A stretch of 64,000 nt of DNA from Prorocentrum cordatum (GCA_963575745.1 CAUYUJ010014544.1:252501-316500); one strand, 5' to 3'; shown: positions 31,532 through 42,006, counted from the first letter of the stretch. A program made the numbers and translations. The notes: generated from the sequence alone by a model not told the origin.

Positions 31532-33320
31532 CGTCCTTCGTCAACCGTGACATGCCGAAGTCACAGACTTTGGCCACGAAGCCACGTGGGTCGGAAGCTG
31601 AGCTGGTAAGCAACACGTTGCGGCCATTGAGGTCGGCATGGATGATGGACTTGTCATGCACGTAGGCCATAGCGTCCGCAATGTCGCGGAGGGTCGGAAG
31701 TACAGTAGCCATGTCAGGCGGCGCAGTGATCTTGCGCTTCACCCGCAGCCAACCGCGCTCTGCTGCATCATGAAGGGTGCCCATGTTGCAAAGCTCTTGT
31801 ACAATCCACACGACTTTAATCTCATGGCGACCAGACTTCGCAGTCGAGACCCCGTGCGCCAGAATCTTGACGACTCCTGGGTGGTCCAAATCACAGGTCA
31901 GCTGTACCTCGGCGAGCTGATCGTCAGTCGCGCCCTCTTCACGGCCCCGGCAATCGATCAGCTTGACGGCCACGGCAGTGCCGTCACTGGTGCCCCGGTA
32001 CACTTTTCCGAAGCTGCCACTCCCCAGCAGCGGCCCCAATTGGAGCTGGCTCAATTCCGTGGGTGGGTTGTACTCGCCAAAGCCAGACTGGTAGCCGTCG
32101 AATGCTCCTCCCTTGCCTGAGGACGCTTCAGTCGACCGCCTTCCACTGGAAGTTCTTGCCCCGGAAGATTTTCCCTCCGACCCATATGCTGTGGACGCGT
32201 CAGATTCGGCGGAGAGAACGATGGCGAACCAAAAGCATTTGGCGTCTGCCACATCCATGAGTTCGCTTTGTTGGCGCTTGGTGACCTCAACCTTCTTGTC
32301 ATCATCCACGTCAAAGCCCAGCTTGGTGTCCGGTGGGTCATACGCGCTCGGCACCCAGCTGGGGATACCAGTGGCCTTGCTAGGGGCCAGCCGGTCAGAG
32401 GTGGCTGGCATCAGCTTGAGGGTGAGCCAGCGTTTTGACTTCTCGCAGAAGAAACTCATCTCGAACGCATCACCGACGCCGAGGATCTTCGCAATATCCA
32501 GCTCATCCTTCCCCTCGCCTTCGAAGAGCTCCCAGAAGTCACTCCCAGCCAGGTCGTCTATGTCCAGCCCCGAGGAAGATTCGAACGCTGGGTTGGCATA
32601 GCTGATGGGCCAGCCGCTTTCGCGCACATCAAGCATGATGACGCCATCGCGCGAAGCGGTCAAGGACATGTCCAAGCTGCGGTTCCTTGATACGTCATTG
32701 TGAGATGCTTCGTCAACGATGTCCATGAGCGGCTTGTTGCGCTCAATTTCTTCCACTGCAAGCGCAGCGAAATTGTTGAGCAACGCGTACATCTCCGCGG
32801 TAAAAGCACGTTGTTTCAGGTCCACGATGCACAGTGTGCCATAGCGCTCACCGTGCGAGCCCACAAGCGGCGCACCAGCATAGAATTTAATGAAAGGCTC
32901 GCCAGCCACATAGGGATTATGTGCAAGACGCGCATCCTTGCTGGCATCCTCTGTTATGAGGATCTCTGGTGTCGAGGGAACCAGCACGTAGTTGCACCAC
33001 GAACCATCCCGATCCACACATGCCCCAAACGGTCCAACCTTACTCTTAAACCACACTCGCGATGGGTCCGCCACCAGTGTGATAAGGGAGACCGGCGTCT
33101 TGAAAGTCTTCGTCATCAACTCGGTAATTCTGTTGAAGGGCTTTTCATTTGTTGGGGTGTCAAGCATCTGCAAGGACTCGAGAGATGCATACCGGCCTTT
33201 CTCCCCAAAGATAGCCTTCCCATCGAACTCACAGGTGTCATACAAACTGTTTATGCTCGGGTGATTGGCACGCGCGGCCACGAACTCGGGGTTCTCTTGT
33301 GTGGAGCATGTATCGCCCAT
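31532..33320 (-). CDS. Sensor kinase, exon 1 (GAF, PAS-like, kinase N-lobe and catalytic loop)
   Basis: Encodes residues 1-596 plus one base. The ATG is taken at 33320. The frame is open 16 codons further upstream but has no other ATG. Residues about 55-195 form a GAF domain (FKTPVSLITLVADPSRVWFKS, FYAGAPLV, GTLCIVDLKQR). About 215-370 is PAS-like (SYANPAFESSSGLDIDDLAG). A Ser-rich linker precedes the kinase from about 425: the glycine loop GSGSFG at 433-438, AVAVK with Lys 453, catalytic loop HADLNGRN with Asp 563, DFG at 587-589. HAD replaces HRD and Asn replaces the usual Lys of DLKxxN, seen in TKL-type kinases. It is likely a cytosolic signal sensor that phosphorylates Ser/Thr. The frame after TKD is intron read-through. 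Confidence 0.9.
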
Positions 33321-33423
33321 TGCTAGATTGCTGTGCGAGTGTTCAGCGTCCACGAGCCCGCAGAACAAACAAACCTGTCTGAGCTAGGAACGGGCAGCAT
33401 TCCGGAGAGGCAGAGATGCATGG

Positions 33424-33490
33424 AGAAAGAGAGAGAGAGAGACATAAACAAATTCACACACACACACATACACACAAACAAGCAAACACA
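33424..33490. repeat. GA and CA microsatellites upstream of the kinase start
   Basis: A (GA)n tract at about 33424-33442 and an interrupted (CA)n tract at about 33455-33490 lie about 100 bp upstream of the chosen ATG. Confidence 0.8.
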
Positions 33491-33708
33491 CTGATGTCTG
33501 CGAGCACGGCCAACTTGCCAATCGGGGGGCATTCTCTAAGCTGATCGGAGTAGTGCGACCGAAGAACAGGCCACGTGTCCTCGCTGGGTTCCGGCTTCTG
33601 GCTCAACATGTTCTTCCGAGCGTAGAGGAGGCGAATCCACTCTTCGTCGCCCCCCCCCGCCCCCTCGACTCCACTATCATACGGGTGGGAAAACCGTCGA
33701 ACGAGCAC
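33491..33708 (-). CDS. Possible upstream exon or small gene (uncertain)
   Basis: The minus-strand frame from 33708 reads like protein (EEWIRLLYARKNMLSQKPEP, then DTWPVLRSHYSDQLRE), with balanced composition unlike the repeats around it. It runs into the CA microsatellite at about 33490, so if real it must splice out before that, for example at a GT near 33490. It could be a 5' exon of the kinase gene, which would make the ATG at 33320 internal, or an unrelated fragment. No domain is recognised. Confidence 0.3.
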
Positions 33709-34490
33709 GCGGACTTGGGATCAAATCGCACCGACGCGCGTTGGAGGATGACCCTCGCGATTTTTCCTTCCGCGGAGGAATCGCTTCTCTCTGTCCGATA
33801 ACAGGCCTCGTCTTGCCTCCTGATCTCAGCCAGGAGCAGATCGTCTCACCCATCGATGTCGGATTCATCCAAATCAGATTCCTTCAAGCAAGAAGCCACA
33901 CGCGATCGCAAAGTCTAAAGTAGAGGGTCTCCCGGGGTCTTTCAGCGTGATCGTGGGGGCGTTGACGTCAAGCGCCTACAGTGCGGGCGCGGCCACAAGA
34001 AACCCTCGCAAGAAACCCAACCCTGAAAACCCGCGCGCGAGGATCACCTGAGGGGAAACCCAGAGCACCCTGAACGCACCAGCTCCTTCAACGGCTGCGG
34101 GAAGTCACCGCGCAGCTCGCGGAGCGAAGAAACCCCAAATGCCCTGACGAAAGTCATATCGTTTCTTGATGCGCGCCGCCACTGTAATGATCCCGATACC
34201 ACTTCAACGCTTCATCCGTCTCCCACGTCGCAGCGGCCACGGGTCGGCATGCGGCCCCTGGGACGCTCGGCGAAAGCAGCGGCGTTGGGGATGTTTGGAA
34301 GGCGGATCTTCGCCCTCTCGCTTCTGCCCGAGGTTCTCAATCCTTCGCCGACCTGAGGGGCCAGCCCAACATCGCCATCCGCCAGGCGTCTAGCCTTCCA
34401 TGGCGTGTCGCGGGGGGCAGGAGGAGGGGGAAATAACAGGCGGTAACGCGCGCGCTCCGCCAAGATTTGCCGCCCGGGGGCCCCGGGAGG
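33709..34490. other. Stretch without a recognised gene
   Basis: Upstream of the kinase gene. Mixed sequence; short ORFs lack recognisable motifs. A segment near 34240-34300 resembles one near 10610-10680 (GGCCGC..GCGTTGGG.ATGTTTGGA). Promoter elements could lie here but none is identifiable by eye. Confidence 0.4.
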
Positions 34491-34496
34491 GGAGAG

Positions 34497-34640
34497 GAAG
34501 GCGAGGGGGGAGGCGGAGGAGGAGGAGGAGGAGGAGGGCGCAAGGGGGGAGGAGGAGGGGAAGGAGGAGGAGAAGGAGGAGGAGGAGAAACAGGAGGACG
34601 AGGAGGAGGAACAGAAGGAGGAGAAGGAGGAGGACCACTG
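34497..34640. repeat. GGA tract
   Basis: Imperfect (GGA)n on the plus strand with AAGGAGG and ACGAGG interruptions. Confidence 0.9.
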
Positions 34641-34939
34641 TAAATCCAAGAGTCATCAACGATGTTGGAAGTGATCCTCCCTCCAAGCTCCCTCTTCATA
34701 GGCCCCTACAACGGTTCATTTCCATTGAGGGAACTGCATCGTTGGAAGACAACCGTTTGAAAACCTTGAAACATGCCAGAAAATTGTTCTCGGGATTGCC
34801 ACGCCTCAGATCGACCTGACTTGCGCGTCGTGACGATCTGGAACCATTCCAAAACGCCGTTTTTGGAGTTCAACACTGCGAATCAACATCACTGTTGCAC
34901 ATGCATAATCATGAATCTTTTCAAAACGCAATGTCTTGT

Positions 34940-35450
34940 ACGCTGGTCATGGGAACCCGTCAAACTCTTGCAAATGTTGAACACGAGCGTGCGCGGCGCT
35001 ATGGCGACAACCGCATTTTGAAAAGGAACCGCCCTCAATCCGTAAAGCTCTTGCAACTTAAAAAACGAGTGCGCGCGGCGCTAAGGCGAAAACCACATGT
35101 TGAAAACGGCCCGCCCTCAATCCGTGAAGCTCGAAAACCACCCGCCCTCAATACGTGGAGCTCTTGTATTTTTTTCAAAAAAAAAAAAAAAAAAACGAAT
35201 GCGCGCTGCGCTAAGGCGACAACCACATGTTGAAAACGACCCACCCTCAATCCGTGAAGCTCTGGCAAAAATTTAACAACGAATGTGCGCGGCGCTAGGG
35301 CAAGAACCGCATGTTGAAAACGGCCCACCCTCAATCCGTGAAGTTCGTACAACTGTTTAGAACGAATGCGCGCGGCGCTAAGGCGAGAACCGCAGTTTGA
35401 AAACCACCCACCCTCCATATGTGAAGCTGTTGCCATGTTTTCAGCTTCGG
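34940..35450 (-). repeat. Tandem repeat, about 77-bp units (minus orientation)
   Basis: About six diverged units share ACGA(A/G)TGCGCGCGGCGCTAAGG, AACCACATGTTGAAAACG and CCGCCCTCAATCCGTGAAGC. One unit contains a poly-A run at about 35176-35195. It is the inverted counterpart of 27640-27895. Confidence 0.85.
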
Positions 35451-35614
35451 AGTCATAAACGGTGAGGACGTCTCAGGCGAAACGCCAGGCCCGCCCTAAA
35501 AACTGGCCTCGGGGTGCGACACGGAGAAATTACGTACAAGGGAAAAGAATGGAGGAGGAGGAGGAGGATGAAGAGGAGGAAGAAGAGAGAGAGGAGGAAG
35601 AGGAGGCTCGTTGC
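35451..35614 (-). repeat. CCT-headed end of the 77-bp repeat block
   Basis: The minus strand reads (TCC)n at about 35614-35545, then GTGTCGCACCCCGAGG and GGCGTTTCGCCTGAGACG, collinear with 27463-27620 on the plus strand. LINE 3 ends at the outer side of the TCC tract. Confidence 0.75.
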
Positions 35615-35619
35615 TCAGG

Positions 35620-36080
35620 GGGCCCGCCCAGGGGCCAGGGATGAAATCCCACCGCGTAGGTGGTCTGGGGAGGCTTCTCTTCCAACTCCCGAAGCCCAGC
35701 GCTTCCCAGCCCTGCTCCAGCGCTTGCGCGAACTCTGGGTCCGTGGCCAGCCAGCCCGCCTTGCCCCAGTTGATCTTGAGGCGCCCAGCCTGCAAGCCGA
35801 CGAACAGGTCGCGGGCGGCTTGCGAGAGCTGGTCGCCGACAAGGCGAGTCGTGCCCACCGCCTGGAGGCAGTCGTCCACCAGGCTCTGGGCCCGCACCAG
35901 CGGGTAGCGCAGGACTATGTTGCGCAGGAGGGTGTACCTCAGCAGATTGCCCACGCCCGCTGCGCAGTAACACCCAGCCGCCGTAGCGCCGCTGGCCTCC
36001 GCCAGGGGCCCTACCCCTGTGCCCAGGAGGGCCCTCCTGGGCTGGTGGGAGTTGGTGCGCGGCGCCCTCAGGAGGATCAT
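35620..36080 (-). pseudogene. LINE 3 reverse transcriptase fragment
   Basis: The frame from 36080 has GCYCAAGVGNLLRYTLL (motif B-like) and AQSLVDDCLQAV, motif C with both catalytic Asp, then LQAGRLKINWGKAGWLATD, which matches the motif D/E pattern after VDD in LINE RTs (LINE 2 has LRRRHCELSLDQSHLLAS there). It ends at the TCC tract. The N-terminal half of RT should lie at 36080-37300 but is unrecognisable. Confidence 0.6.
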
Positions 36081-38549
36081 CGGAAACTTCGTCTCCGCAG
36101 CCTGCTCGGGCAGCTCTTCGCGACTTCGCGACGGATGAGCTCGTAGTACACCGTGAGGCCATCCCCGTCTTCTTCGCGAAGCTGGTCATCATAGCGTGCA
36201 CGAAGCTCGCCTTCTCGCGCGCGCGTCCTGCAGCCCCCCAGTGGAACGACTCGTCGACCCTGCGCTCCTAGGCTGCTGCGATAGGTTGTCTCAACTTGGA
36301 CCACACTCTTATCCAGGTGCTGGCCAAGAGGTCGGGCCTGACTCCCCCTGGCGAGTGTTCGGGCAGGAACGCGACTAGGAGTAGCCTCAGCGGCCCGCGC
36401 CTTGGGTCGAGCTCCCAGCTGTGGACAGTGCCCAGGACAGCCTAGCGGCACAGCACAGGGCCCATCTGAGTTGGCGCGGGAGCATTCTGTCCCAGCCTAA
36501 GCCAGTGGCCTCGACGCAGGGCGCCCAGCTCGTCTAAGGTGATCGACGGAAAGCTGGCCCAGTCCCCTCGCCCGCGCCGCGCCCGCGCCAGGGGGCCCTC
36601 GTCCTTGGCGCGGTCCGTGGACCCACGGGGCCTCCCACTACCGCGTGAGGAAGGCCATGGCCGCGTCGCCAGCAAACGGCAGGCCCTCGCATGTATCCTC
36701 GCCGTCGTGCTCGATCAGCGCGGGTGGGATCGGGTTGCGTTCTTCGATGAAGCGGTGGGCCCGCTGCCCCCCACCTTGCGCGCCGCCTCCAATGCCCGCG
36801 CGCGCCGCTCCGCCGAGCGACGCCGGCGGCCCCCGGCACGCATCCCGCAGGCGTCGTCGGTGATGCCCACGAGCAGCGCGTGGTAAGCGTGCAGTTCCAT
36901 CGAAGCAATGGCACTGTGGTCCCAGGTCGCCTTCCTGTGGGCAAGCCACCTCGCTGAAATCGAAGGACCTCCTCGCCCGCGCCTGCCCGCCGAATCGGGA
37001 GTGCCAGTTCCATCCGCGCTCGTTCTCGTGGGCGCGCGCGAGGGCGGCCCCCTGCTGGCCGCCGCGAAGCTCGCCCACGGCCTGTGATCCTTGCTCGCGG
37101 TCGCCTTCAGGGTCAGGTCCCACGCGCGGGCCAAAGGCTCCTTGACCACCTGGAGGCCGCCCTCTGGGAACGCCAGTCCAGCCGGCGCAGCCTGCCCAGG
37201 TCGTCCTCCGCCATGAACCAGAACTCCGAGGCCCTAGCCAGGTCCCCTGGGCCAACCCCGATCAGCCAAGGCCAGCTGCTCCCGTTGGGGCGCCTCCCGG
37301 GTAGGCGGCGGCAGGCCCTTCGGGCACCTGCTGGGGTAGAGCGCCCTGGTGATGGTGGCCCGCATGTGCGCCCCCCTGAGCGCGATAGTGGTCGGCGAAT
37401 GCGGGCTGGTCGGGGCATCGCCGAGGGCCTTAACTGCCTCGACTCGGTGGGCAAGCACTGCGGCCACGCTGCCAAACTCATGCTCCTTCTTGCCACATGT
37501 GTAGAGCCACGGTCTCGCCGCCGCTGCCCCTACTGCCGAGAGCGCTGCCGGCCCGCCCGGGCGGTCGAGCGGCCCTGGCCCTGCCCCCACTGCCAGCGCG
37601 CCGAAGAGGTCGGGGCCCGACCGCCGCGCCCGCCTAGCTGCAGCGCTCAGGCGCTGACTCGACTTGGCGCGGGCCCCCTGAGCGCACGCCGCGCCATGCA
37701 CCTGCTGCTTGTCATTGCTCCGCTCCAGGGAGGCTTGGCCGCCGGCCAAGGCGCTGGCATTGACTGAGACCAGCGCGAGCTCCTCTGGCGCCCCCTGCTG
37801 GTCTCGGGCATCCTGACGTGCGTCTGGGCCTCAGCCCCCGCGGCGCTCCCACCTGGCGGTCCTGCGCGAGCTGGCTTGGTCGTAGGAATCACTCCGTCTG
37901 ATGCCTCAGCGCTCGCCCTGGCCGAGGGAGCCGCGTCCGCTGCCGCGCGTCCGCCTCCGCAATGGCCTCCCACATGAGGCGCTGGCGGCCCTCGCCCTCC
38001 AGCCGATCCGCCCTGGCGGTTGAGCTCCAGCCCGCTCTGCGCCGTCTCGGCGGGCGCCTTCGCCGCTCGGGCGCGAGCGTGGCTGCAGTTGCCCTGCCCC
38101 GGCAAATCAGCCTTCTCAAGGGGGCCTCGAGGTCGGCCCTGCAGCGCCGCCCGTTGGCAGCGACGCCAATGAGAACGGCCTGCCTGGCCCATTGGGCTGC
38201 GCGCCGAAGTTCCAAGGGCGCGCGCGCTGGCCCGAGTTCTGCCCCTGCCCTCTCCACTGCCCCCCCCCCCCCCCCTCGCGCCGCAGCCCCCCTCGGTGGC
38301 CGGGGCGGGGGCCGAGGTTCTGCCGAGGGTGGCCCTTCGCAGTCCAAGTTCGGAGCGATGCGCTGCGAGCTGGCTGCGGCCCCTCGCCGCTCGCGGGCTC
38401 TGCGCCGAGGAAGCTCTCGACGACGCCACTCCAGTCAGCTCCGTGGCCCCCAGGCAGCTGCTCCAGGTTCGCGGTGGTTACCCCGCCGCGGTGACCTGGG
38501 GCTGCCGCTGAGTTGCATGGGGCCCAGGCCATGCTTCTCCGTGAGGCTG
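36081..38549 (-). pseudogene. LINE 3 central part, unrecognised frames
   Basis: Overlapping minus-strand frames (36451-36077, 37255-36638, 37749-37234, 38347-37889) contain scattered protein-like blocks but no intact endonuclease or RT motif. By position it should encode endonuclease and the N-terminal half of RT. High GC keeps many frames open, so ORF length is not evidence here. Confidence 0.35.
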
Positions 38550-39600
38550 TCAGACTTGCTGATTCTTCGCCGACTTGACGAAGCCTGCCGCGAGCCGCTC
38601 GAGGCTGGCCAGGCCCTCGGTCTCGCCGAGGTCGAAGGCGGGCCTTGCCCCTGAGAGCTGCTCGACGGCTGCCGCCGCGGCGTCGACGAGCTCCTCGTCG
38701 ATCTCGATGTCACCTGCGTCGGCCGGGACATCGGCTCCGCGGCTGCCGCCGGGCTGGCCAGCCACGGGATGGTCAGGGCCACCGGGCGCGGGTGCCTGGG
38801 CAGCAGCCTTGGCAGCCGTCACGCGCCCCTCTTCGGCCTCCTGCTGCTTGGCGACCTCGGCTGCCTCCTTGGCGGCCGTGTCGGGGAGTTCCTGGACACC
38901 TTGGAGGCCGGGGCGCTTGGCGAGGCCGCCCAGCATCTGCGCGGCGAAGGCCAAATTGTCCGCCGTCCACTCGGCACCCTCTGTGGGCACCATCGCCTCC
39001 GTGTACTCTCCGCGTGCTTAGCCTCGTGCCCGCGGAGCTGGCGCGGCTCCTCGTCGTGCGCAGCTTGGGCTGCCGGCAGCCCCTTGGCCCTCTCGGCCAG
39101 CCTGCTTGGCCTTGTCCGCCTTCCCTTGCAAGATCTGGGGCAGCGGCCGCGTGGCGAGGTCGACCTTCTCAGGCGGCTGCGGCTCCAGGGCCCCCCGCTG
39201 CTGCGGCGCGAGGCCGTGCCCCCCTTGCTTCGCGCGCGTCTCGTTGAAAGCCTTGACCAGCTCAACAAGGGACGTCTTCGCGGACTGCGGCGGAGGCTGC
39301 TTGAAGTGAGCCCGCCAGTCCTTGCCTTCGCCCCAGAGCGACGGGCTGACAACACTCGACTTGCCACTCTCGCCGCCGCCTCCGCTCTTGGGGTCCTGGC
39401 CGCCCCCCTTGCCATGGCCGCGCCTCCGCGGGGGTTGGCCGCCGTCGTGCCGCTGGATGGCCGCGAGTATCTATGGCGGCGCCTTCGCTCCACAAGCTCA
39501 GCAGGCGTCGCTTGGGCATCCTCCACATCGACCAGGGCACCTCCACTGCCGACGGCGCTTCCCGGGCGCGCCATCGGCTGATGCCGCGGGCCAGGCGCAG
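38550..39600 (-). pseudogene. LINE 3 ORF1 remnant
   Basis: Near 39590-39500 one frame has WRCPGRCGGCPSDACWACG, a zinc-ribbon-like Cys pattern similar in type to LINE 1 and LINE 2 ORF1. The frame 38993-38550 has an acidic AEEGR..DIEIDEELVDAAAAAVEQL region comparable with the DIDMDEAVHIL region of LINE 1. The intervening frame has shifted. The role as RNA-binding ORF1 is inferred. Confidence 0.5.
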
Positions 39601-39730
39601 TCGCCGTGGTTGCCGTCTCTCTCAGTGGCTCGCGCTAACGGGCCGGTTCGAAGAATCGCCAGCGCAATCACGAACATCCAACGCGCTCGCGCTGAAACGG
39701 CTTGGGGGGAGGAGGGGGGGGGAGGGAGGC

Positions 39731-40270
39731 GAGCTAGGTGCGCTCGCGTCATATCTGACATCCCACCCTCCCTCCCATCCCTTACCATGGCGCAGATCCC
39801 CTCTCTACAGGCTCAGTCGGATGTCGAGCAGGGCAATGAACCCGAAAGGGTACGCGATGCATTGTCGAGCGCGGCACGGCATGGCGTAGAAGAACACCGC
39901 AAAGCGTAGTATCAACCTCGCATTGCATTGCATGCCGTGGCATGGCACGGGAAATGACGCCAACGCTGCAGCGGGAGCACGACTCGAAACGAGCGGAAGC
40001 GCGGGAATGAGGCCAACGCTGCAGCGGGGGCGCGATTCGGAACGAGCGGAAGCACGGAAATGAGGCCAGCGCTGCAGCGGGAGCACGATTCGGAACGAGC
40101 GGGGCCCGAAAACGAAGCCGGCGCCTCAGCGAGAACAGCATTTTGTAAACAAGTGCAAGCGAAAACCCAACTCCGGGGAAACCTGCGTGTAAAAAAACAA
40201 TTCGCGGGGGGGGGGGGGTCGGCCACTTTCAAACCGTCATCAGGGGAAGAGGGAGAGTAGTATTCATACC
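39731..40270. repeat. 540-bp tandem duplication, unit 1
   Basis: Begins GAGCTAGGTGCGCTCGCGTC and runs to the start of the second copy at 40271. Each unit contains about three internal sub-repeats of roughly 45 bp (GCTGCAGCGGGAGCACGA type) and a poly-G run near its end. It lies directly upstream of LINE 3 in the minus sense. Confidence 0.9.
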
Positions 40271-40813
40271 GAGCTAGGTGCGCTCGCGTCATATCTGACA
40301 TCCTACCTCTCCCTCCCATCCCTTACCATGGCGCAGATCCCCTCTCTACTCGCTCAGTCGGATGTCGAGCAGGGCAATGATCCCGAAAGGGTGCGCGATG
40401 CATTGTCGAGCACGGCATGGTTTGGTGTAGAAGAGCACCGCGTTGCGTAGTATCAACCTGGCATTGCATTGTATGCCGTGGCATGGCACGGGATATGACG
40501 CCAGCGCTGCAGCGGGAGCACGAGTCGAAACGAACGGAAGCGCGGGAATGAGGCCAACGCTGCAGCGGGAGCACGATCCGGAACGAGCGGAAGCACGAAA
40601 ATGAAGCCAGCGCTGCAGCGGGAGCACGATTCGGAACGAGCGGGGCCCGAAAATGAGGCCGGCGCCCCAGCGAGAGCAGCATTTTGGAAACAAATGCGCG
40701 CGAAAACCCAACTCCGGGGAAACCTGTGTGTAAAAAAACAATACGCGGGGGGGGGGGTCGGCCACTTTCAAACCGTCATCAGGGGAAGAGGGAGAGTAGT
40801 ATTCATTTTGAGC
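40271..40813. repeat. 540-bp tandem duplication, unit 2
   Basis: Second copy, starting with the same GAGCTAGGTGCGCTCGCGTC. It differs from unit 1 by scattered substitutions and a few 1-2 bp indels (for example in the poly-G run). It ends about 70 bp from retrotransposon A, with a GGA tract between. Confidence 0.9.
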
Positions 40814-40882
40814 AATTGTGGAGGAGCAGGAGGAAGGGGGGAGGAGGAGGAGGAGGAGGAAGAGGAGGAGGAGGAAGACAAG
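40814..40882. repeat. GGA tract at the end of retrotransposon A
   Basis: Imperfect (GGA)n on the plus strand, directly abutting repeat B2. A matching GGA tract abuts the other end of the element at 47553-47600. Confidence 0.9.
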
Positions 40883-40970
40883 TGCCGGTCCTTTTTCTTA
40901 GGCCAGAGTGAAGGTTGTACGATTGAGCGGCTTCCAGCTTGCAAGCGACCAGAGGAGCCACGCTCCGCCC
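40883..40970 (-). repeat. Retrotransposon A split direct repeat B2 (88 bp)
   Basis: Same length as 41157-41244 and different from it at about 2 of 88 positions (hand count). It is the outermost 3' repeat of the element. Confidence 0.9.
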
Positions 40971-41034
40971 TTTCATTGAGAATTAGATGCAAGAAAGGCT
41001 ATAGAAAAGAGAGAGGCAGGAAGGGAAAGGGAGG

Positions 41035-41152
41035 TAAAAGGCTTGGGCCAGCACGGCGGCGGACAGAAGCACAGCACACAAGTGGGCTCCTCTCTGTGTC
41101 CTGCCGTGCAGCGGTCGAGACTGTTGGACAGGCAATCGCGTTCGCAGAGCTA
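41035..41152 (-). repeat. Retrotransposon A split direct repeat A2 (118 bp)
   Basis: Same length as 47432-47549, with about 8 of 118 differences (hand count). It sits between B1 and B2, four bases from B1 and 64 bases from B2. Confidence 0.9.
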
Positions 41153-41156
41153 GACA

Positions 41157-41244
41157 TGCCGGTCCTGTTTCTTAAGCCAGAGTGAAGGTTGTACGATTGA
41201 GCGGCTTCCAGCTTGCAAGCGACCAGAGGAGCCACGCTCCGCCC
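41157..41244 (-). repeat. Retrotransposon A split direct repeat B1 (88 bp)
   Basis: Nearly identical to 40883-40970. It ends about 30 bp downstream of the methyltransferase-like frame. Confidence 0.9.
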
Positions 41245-41276
41245 GATCCCATACTGTGCCCTGGAGGCCGCATGCT

Positions 41277-42006
41277 TCAACAATCAGCCAGGCGACGCAG
41301 GCGCAGTTCTCGAAGCTTTTCGACGCTCAGCACGAGCCAGCGGGCAATCTGAGTACACAGCCTGCTGGGGCATTCTTCGGCGATGCGGCTTCGCCGCGCG
41401 CCTTTTGGGCCAGGCCCTTGCAAAATGAGGCGCGGCCGGCCTGTCGCGGAGCACGCGCCGCGGGCACTCTGACAGCGGGCGCGCAGCTGCGTGGGGGGCA
41501 CTGCGCAGTTCCAGGACCGTAGTCTAGTTGGCTTTCTCCAGGCTGTCCCGAATTGACACATATCAAAGATGGCATCTCGGCAGCGAGGGTGTGCTGAAAG
41601 CTGCCGCATGACAGGTTCTTGCCAGGCGTAGCTACTGAGCGGGTTCTCACACACGATCGGCACACCGTGATGCACGCACGCGCGGATGACCATCTGAGTG
41701 ACAGTGAGGGTTGCGTTTCCTACTAACAAACGCTGCAGAGGCTCGCCCTCGAGATGAGGATGGCCATATGTTACTGGGATTGCGATAATAATTGTGCGAG
41801 GTTTGCGATCAGGTCGAGCACGGAAAAGCGGCGGCGGCAGCGGGCACATGGCGACTGGCGATCCATCCCACTATGGTATGTCCGACCACCTTCGAGGACA
41901 GATCGAAAAACTCTGAGTGCTTGAGATCCATCTCGAGGCAAACGCCGTGCAGGCGCCTGATGGCGCGGGCGACGCCGCCCGCGCCCGAGAAAAGACCTAG
42001 ATAGCA
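41277..42006 (-). pseudogene. Retrotransposon A C5-cytosine-methyltransferase-like domain, frameshifted
   Basis: The first part is in the RT frame and carries YLGLFSGAGG (motif I, S-adenosylmethionine binding) and, near 41820, FPC (motif IV, the catalytic PC). The frame then shifts by one indel to the 41849-41277 frame, which resumes with RARPDRKPRT, GNATLTV, IVCENPLSSYAW (ENx motif VI) and FGTAWRKPTRL. The same blocks in the same order occur intact in retrotransposon B. C5 methyltransferases transfer a methyl group to cytosine in DNA. Activity of this copy is unlikely. Methyltransferase capture by dinoflagellate retrotransposons has been reported before. Confidence 0.7.

Larger units (their letters stand above)
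35615..39703 (-). mobile_element. LINE 3: degenerate non-LTR retrotransposon, 3' part missing
   Basis: Minus-strand order is a zinc-ribbon-like ORF1 start (about 39590-39480), an acidic ORF1 region (38993-38550), long unrecognised frames (38429-36077) and an RT block with VDD at about 35880-35871. The element stops against a (TCC)n tract about 250 bp after VDD, so RT thumb, RNase H and 3' UTR are absent. ORF1 resembles that of LINE 1 in its zinc motif and its acidic region. Frames are broken throughout. Confidence 0.65.

Noticed and set aside
37889-38429. Long Ala/Arg/Pro frames in LINE 3 as host genes
   Set aside because: High GC keeps several frames open at once; no motif, and they lie between LINE ORF1 and RT remnants.
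39686-39703. Possible spliced-leader relic at the LINE 3 5' end
   Set aside because: Only about 12 of 18 positions agree with the leader. The position is right (start of the LINE, next to a G/A-rich tract) but the match is too weak to call.
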